NCBI GenBank assembly: GCA_023436225.1
Contig: JAEZKA010000041.1
Coordinates: 23,374-87,373, forward strand
Length of the DNA: 64,000 nucleotides
Reading direction: 5' to 3'
DNA from: Bacillota bacterium
GTDB lineage: Bacteria; Bacillota; Clostridia; Lachnospirales; Lachnospiraceae
The notes under the pieces: generated by a model
The model's database searches: none
What the model saw: the letters and a program-made list of their open reading frames with translations, nothing else
Told to the model about the DNA's origin: nothing
Part shown: positions 60,857 to 64,000 of the stretch, piece by piece
Layout of the letters: the number at the start of each line of letters is the position of its first letter
Numbering within the stretch: position 1 is the first letter of the stretch
Made by a program: the position numbers and the translations under genes

Positions 60857-63502
60857 GTGCAAAATTACGGAGTAAATGATCTTAGAAGAATGTTTCTGGA
60901 ATTCTTTGAAAGCAAGGGGCACCTGGTGCTGAACAGCTTTCCCCTGGTTCCTCATAATGATAACAGTTTATTACTGATTAATTCCGGTATGGCCCCTCTG
61001 AAGCCATATTTTACAGGTCAGGAGATACCACCTAGAAATCGTGTGGCTACCTGTCAGAAATGCATCCGTACCGGTGATATTGAGAATGTTGGTAAGACAG
61101 CAAGACATGGTACCTTCTTTGAGATGCTTGGTAACTTCTCCTTCGGGGATTACTTTAAGCATGAAGCAATCGCTTGGTCCTGGGAATTCTTAACCGAGGT
61201 AGTAGGATTAGAAAAGGATCGATTATATCCTTCCGTATATGAGAAGGATGATGAAGCCTTCGAGATCTGGGAGAAGGAAATAGGGATTGCACCGGAGAGA
61301 ATTTTCCGTTTTGGTAAGAAGGACAACTTCTGGGAGCATGGTGCAGGCCCTTGCGGTCCTTGCTCTGAGATTTATTATGACCGTGGAGCGAAGTACGGTT
61401 GCGAGAATAATCCGAATTGTACCGTAGGCTGTGACTGCGATCGTTATATTGAGGTATGGAACAATGTATTTACCCAGTTTAACGGCGATGGTAACGGCAA
61501 CTATACAGAACTTGAGAGTAAGAATATTGATACCGGTATGGGACTTGAGAGACTTGCAGCTGTAGTTCAGGATGTCAGCTCGATCTTCGATGTGGATACC
61601 ATGAAAGCCATTCGTGATAAGGTTTGTGAGCTTGCTCATACGAAATATCAGGTGGATGCGAAGAAGGATGTCTCTATCCGTAAGATTACCGATCATGTAC
61701 GTTCCACAACCTTTATGGCTTCCGATGGTGTTATTCCTTCTAATGAAGGAAGAGGCTATGTATTCCGCCGTCTGCTTCGTGGTGCTGCTCGTCATGGAAG
61801 ACTGCTCGGCATCGAAGGTAACTTTATGGCTGAACTGGCTAAGGTAGTCATTAACGAACATAAGGATGGTTATCCGGAATTAGAAGAGAAGAAGGAATAT
61901 ATCCTAAAGCTTCTTTCCATTGAAGAGGATAAATTTAATAAGACAATCGATCAGGGACTTAGCATCCTAGCTGAGATGGAGAAGGAGCTAGAAAAAAATA
62001 ACAAGAAGGTACTTTGCGGTGAAGACGTATTCAAGCTTTATGATACCTACGGCTTCCCTATCGATTTAACAAAGGAAATCCTAGAAGAAAAAGGCTTTGA
62101 GGTAGATGAGAAGGGCTTCCGTGAGGCAATGGAGGTTCAGAGAGTAACTGCCAGAAATGCACGTGGCACAACGAATTACATGGGTGCGGAAGAAACCGTA
62201 TATCAGCAGATTGATCCCAGCGTTACCTCCTCCTTTGTTGGTTATGACAATTTGTCCTATACCTCAGAGATTACCGTATTAACAACAGAGATTGAGTTGA
62301 CCGACGAACTAGTAGCAGGACAGAAGGGTACTATATTGGTCAAAGAGACTCCTTTCTATGCAACCAGCGGCGGACAGTTAGCAGACAGTGGAATGATTCG
62401 CACAGAATATGCTGAGTTTGAGGTTGAGGATACGATTAAGCTTCAAGGCGGTAAGATTGGCCATGTCGGAACCGTTACAAAGGGAATCTTTAAGAAGAAT
62501 GAAAAGGTATCCTTAGAGGTAGATATCGTTAAGAGATCGGCTACCGCTAAGAATCATAGTGCAACCCATTTGTTACAGAAGGCACTTCGTACCGTTCTAG
62601 GTACTCATGTAGAGCAGGCCGGCTCCATGGTTAGTGAAGACCGTCTGCGTTTTGACTTTACTCATTTCTCCGCGTTATCAGCAGAGGAACTAGAGAAGGT
62701 AGAAAGACTGGTTAATGAGCAGATTATGAACGGTCTTCCGGTCAGCACAAAGGTTATGAACATTGAGGACGCAAAGAAGGAAGGCGCTATGGCCTTATTC
62801 GGAGAGAAATATGCCAATGATGTTCGTGTTGTCTCCATGGGAGAATATAGTAAGGAGCTTTGCGGTGGTACTCATGTAGCGAATACCGGAGTAATTACCG
62901 TATTTAAAATATTAACGGAGACCGGAATTGCAGCCGGCGTAAGAAGAATTGAAGCCTTAACCGGAAACGGTGTATTTGCCTATTACAAGGAGCTAGAGAA
63001 TGAGCTTCATACAGCAGCAAAAGCAGCTAAGACAGAGCCTGGTCAGTTAACGAATCGAATTGAGGGCTATCTCGAGGAGATCAGAACACTGAAATCAGAG
63101 AATGAGAAGCTGAAGAGTAAGCTGGCGAATAATTCCCTTGGCGATGTTATGAACCAGGTGGTTGAGGTAAAGGGTGTTAAGCTCTTAGCAGTTAAGCTTG
63201 CTGACATTGATATGAATGAGCTTCGTAATCTTGGCGACCAATTGAAGGAGAAGCTGGGAGAAGGTGTTATTCTTCTAGCATCTGCTATGGCTGCGGATAA
63301 GGTGAATCTGATTGCAATGGCTACCGATGGAGCGATGGCAAAGGGCGCACATGCAGGCAATATGATCAAAGAGCTTGCAGGACTGGTTGGCGGCGGTGGC
63401 GGTGGAAGACCGAACATGGCTCAGGCTGGCGGAAAGAATGCAGCAGGTATTGACGCAGTAATAGCAAAGGCACAGGACGCTCTTAGCAATCAAATCAAAT
63501 AA
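60857..63502 (+). CDS. alaS: alanyl-tRNA synthetase
   Basis: 881 residues. Class II core (F-x-F-F-x-S-K-G-H at the start, N-S-G-M-A-P-L-K), editing domain with H-S-A-T-H and C-G-G-T-H, and the C-terminal oligomerisation/DHHA1 region with a Gly-rich segment (G-G-G-G-G-G-R). Start is GTG behind TAGGAGG. It lies 28 bases after hisIE and is probably cotranscribed; no T-box precedes it. Confidence 0.97.
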   Translation: MQNYGVNDLRRMFLEFFESKGHLVLNSFPLVPHNDNSLLLINSGMAPLKPYFTGQEIPPRNRVATCQKCIRTGDIENVGKTARHGTFFEMLGNFSFGDYFKHEAIAWSWEFLTEVVGLEKDRLYPSVYEKDDEAFEIWEKEIGIAPERIFRFGKKDNFWEHGAGPCGPCSEIYYDRGAKYGCENNPNCTVGCDCDRYIEVWNNVFTQFNGDGNGNYTELESKNIDTGMGLERLAAVVQDVSSIFDVDTMKAIRDKVCELAHTKYQVDAKKDVSIRKITDHVRSTTFMASDGVIPSNEGRGYVFRRLLRGAARHGRLLGIEGNFMAELAKVVINEHKDGYPELEEKKEYILKLLSIEEDKFNKTIDQGLSILAEMEKELEKNNKKVLCGEDVFKLYDTYGFPIDLTKEILEEKGFEVDEKGFREAMEVQRVTARNARGTTNYMGAEETVYQQIDPSVTSSFVGYDNLSYTSEITVLTTEIELTDELVAGQKGTILVKETPFYATSGGQLADSGMIRTEYAEFEVEDTIKLQGGKIGHVGTVTKGIFKKNEKVSLEVDIVKRSATAKNHSATHLLQKALRTVLGTHVEQAGSMVSEDRLRFDFTHFSALSAEELEKVERLVNEQIMNGLPVSTKVMNIEDAKKEGAMALFGEKYANDVRVVSMGEYSKELCGGTHVANTGVITVFKILTETGIAAGVRRIEALTGNGVFAYYKELENELHTAAKAAKTEPGQLTNRIEGYLEEIRTLKSENEKLKSKLANNSLGDVMNQVVEVKGVKLLAVKLADIDMNELRNLGDQLKEKLGEGVILLASAMAADKVNLIAMATDGAMAKGAHAGNMIKELAGLVGGGGGGRPNMAQAGGKNAAGIDAVIAKAQDALSNQIK

Positions 63503-63528
63503 TTTAACAAAGTTAAGCAGGATTGCCA

Positions 63529-63546
63529 GAAAGTAATTATACTTTC
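63529..63546 (+). terminator. small hairpin after alaS
   Basis: GAAAGTA-ATTA-TACTTTC, a 7-bp stem without a T-run. Confidence 0.35.
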
Positions 63547-63581
63547 CAGTAGTCAAAAGAGAAAAATCGGGATAAAATGAT

Positions 63582-63840
63582 AGCGTAGTGAGGACATGCT
63601 AACTTGTTAGCATGTCCTCATAGTAGAAGATCATGAATACGTTCTATATTCATGATACAATAAAAGCGTAGTGAACATACTGCAAGCTTGCTTGTAAGTA
63701 TGCGAGCGGAGCGAGAGATCATGAATATGTTTTATATTCATGATATAATAAAAGCGTAGTGAACATACTACAAGCTTGCTTGTAAGTATGCGAACGGAGC
63801 GAGAGATCATGAATACGTTTTATATTCATGATATAATAAA
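63582..63840. repeat. tandem array of three hairpin units of 83-88 bp after alaS
   Basis: Units start with AGCGTAGTGA at 63582, 63665 and 63753. Each has a first hairpin (AGGACATGCTAAC/GTTAGCATGTCCT in unit 1, CATACT/AGTATG with CAAG/CTTG in units 2 and 3) and a second ATCATGAATA/TATTCATGAT hairpin followed by a T/A-rich tail. Units 2 and 3 are almost identical. No coding potential. Confidence 0.88.
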
Positions 63841-63883
63841 ATGTACAAAATCTATAGAATAAGCATATTGCCTCAAAAATAGG

Positions 63884-63911
63884 TTGACGAAATTGAAAAA
63901 TATGCTATAAT
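63884..63911 (+). promoter_or_regulatory. sigma-A promoter near the window end
   Basis: TTGACG and perfect TATAAT, 16-base spacer. The leader contains CAGTTGT/ACAACTG (63942-63968), whose 3' arm lies directly next to the GGAGGGAGG ribosome binding site. Confidence 0.7.
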
Positions 63912-63982
63912 ATCTCTAGTGCTATTCAAAAAATACCCAAACAGTTGTCTACGCACAATACACAACTGGAGGGAGGTTAGGT

Positions 63983-64000
63983 GTGAGAATATGTCAAATG
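63983..64000 (+). CDS. start of an unidentified gene (3' end outside window)
   Basis: A GTG six bases after GGGAGG opens a frame that runs to the window end (six codons). An ATG at 63991 in another frame is an alternative. Too little is visible to name it. Confidence 0.35.

Overview
The window looks like chromosomal DNA of an AT-rich, low-GC, endospore-forming Firmicute, most likely a Lachnospiraceae (Clostridium cluster XIVa) relative. The clues are the gene order yicC-remA-rpoZ, the hrcA-grpE-dnaK-dnaJ-prmA order behind a CIRCE operator, sporulation genes (gpr, spoIIP), RecU, a short HisG paired with HisZ, strong AGGAGG ribosome binding sites with frequent GTG and TTG starts, and DUF4474/DUF3784 proteins. 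This assignment is inference from gene content; no database was searched.

Layout. 0-9 kb: the 3' part of an FtsX-type permease with a long coiled coil, a small acetyltransferase, a ferredoxin, a flavin reductase-like protein, a metallophosphoesterase with a DUF4474 partner, an Mrp/Nbp35 Fe-S carrier, and an ApbE flavinyltransferase lipoprotein divergent from a NusG-II/Gx membrane pair. 9.8-15.5 kb: a complete BMP-family nucleoside ABC importer followed by thymidine kinase. 15.8-23.4 kb: a membrane protein, an Fe-S protein, a peroxiredoxin, an EamA transporter, a HAD hydrolase and a P-type cation ATPase. 23.4-26.5 kb: an Rrf2 regulator with metY and cysK (sulfur assimilation). 26.8-30.4 kb: yicC, remA, rpoZ, lepB, holA and tRNA-Ser(CGA). 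30.4-36.4 kb: a YcdB/SLH surface protein, rpsT, gpr and spoIIP. 36.6-50.7 kb: lepA, hemW, the class I heat-shock operon, prmA, rsmE, a small (p)ppGpp synthetase and an rRNA m5C methyltransferase. 51.1-54.2 kb: two pseudouridine synthases, a HAD phosphatase and recU. 54.4-60.8 kb: a histidine operon (hisZ, hisG, hisD, hisB, hisA, hisIE) that lacks hisC, hisH and an intact hisF. 60.9-63.5 kb: alaS, then a repeat array and the first codons of another gene.

Regulation is readable in several places: near-consensus sigma-A promoters before mrp, the NusG-II gene, yicC, hisZ, hisB and hisIE; a perfect CIRCE element before hrcA; candidate sporulation-sigma promoters before gpr and spoIIP; and many intrinsic terminators.

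The most unusual signals are (1) a degenerate HisF-like domain fused to HisIE; (2) a family of structured intergenic repeats, including three tandem copies of about 124 bp with compensatory base changes in their hairpins; (3) two Shine-Dalgarno/anti-Shine-Dalgarno hairpins in the dnaK leader; (4) an unexplained terminated leader upstream of the P-type ATPase gene; and (5) an ApbE/NusG-II/Gx locus that resembles part of a flavin-based extracellular electron transfer system. I see no CRISPR array, prophage, insertion sequence or antiviral island; most of the window is ordinary core genome.
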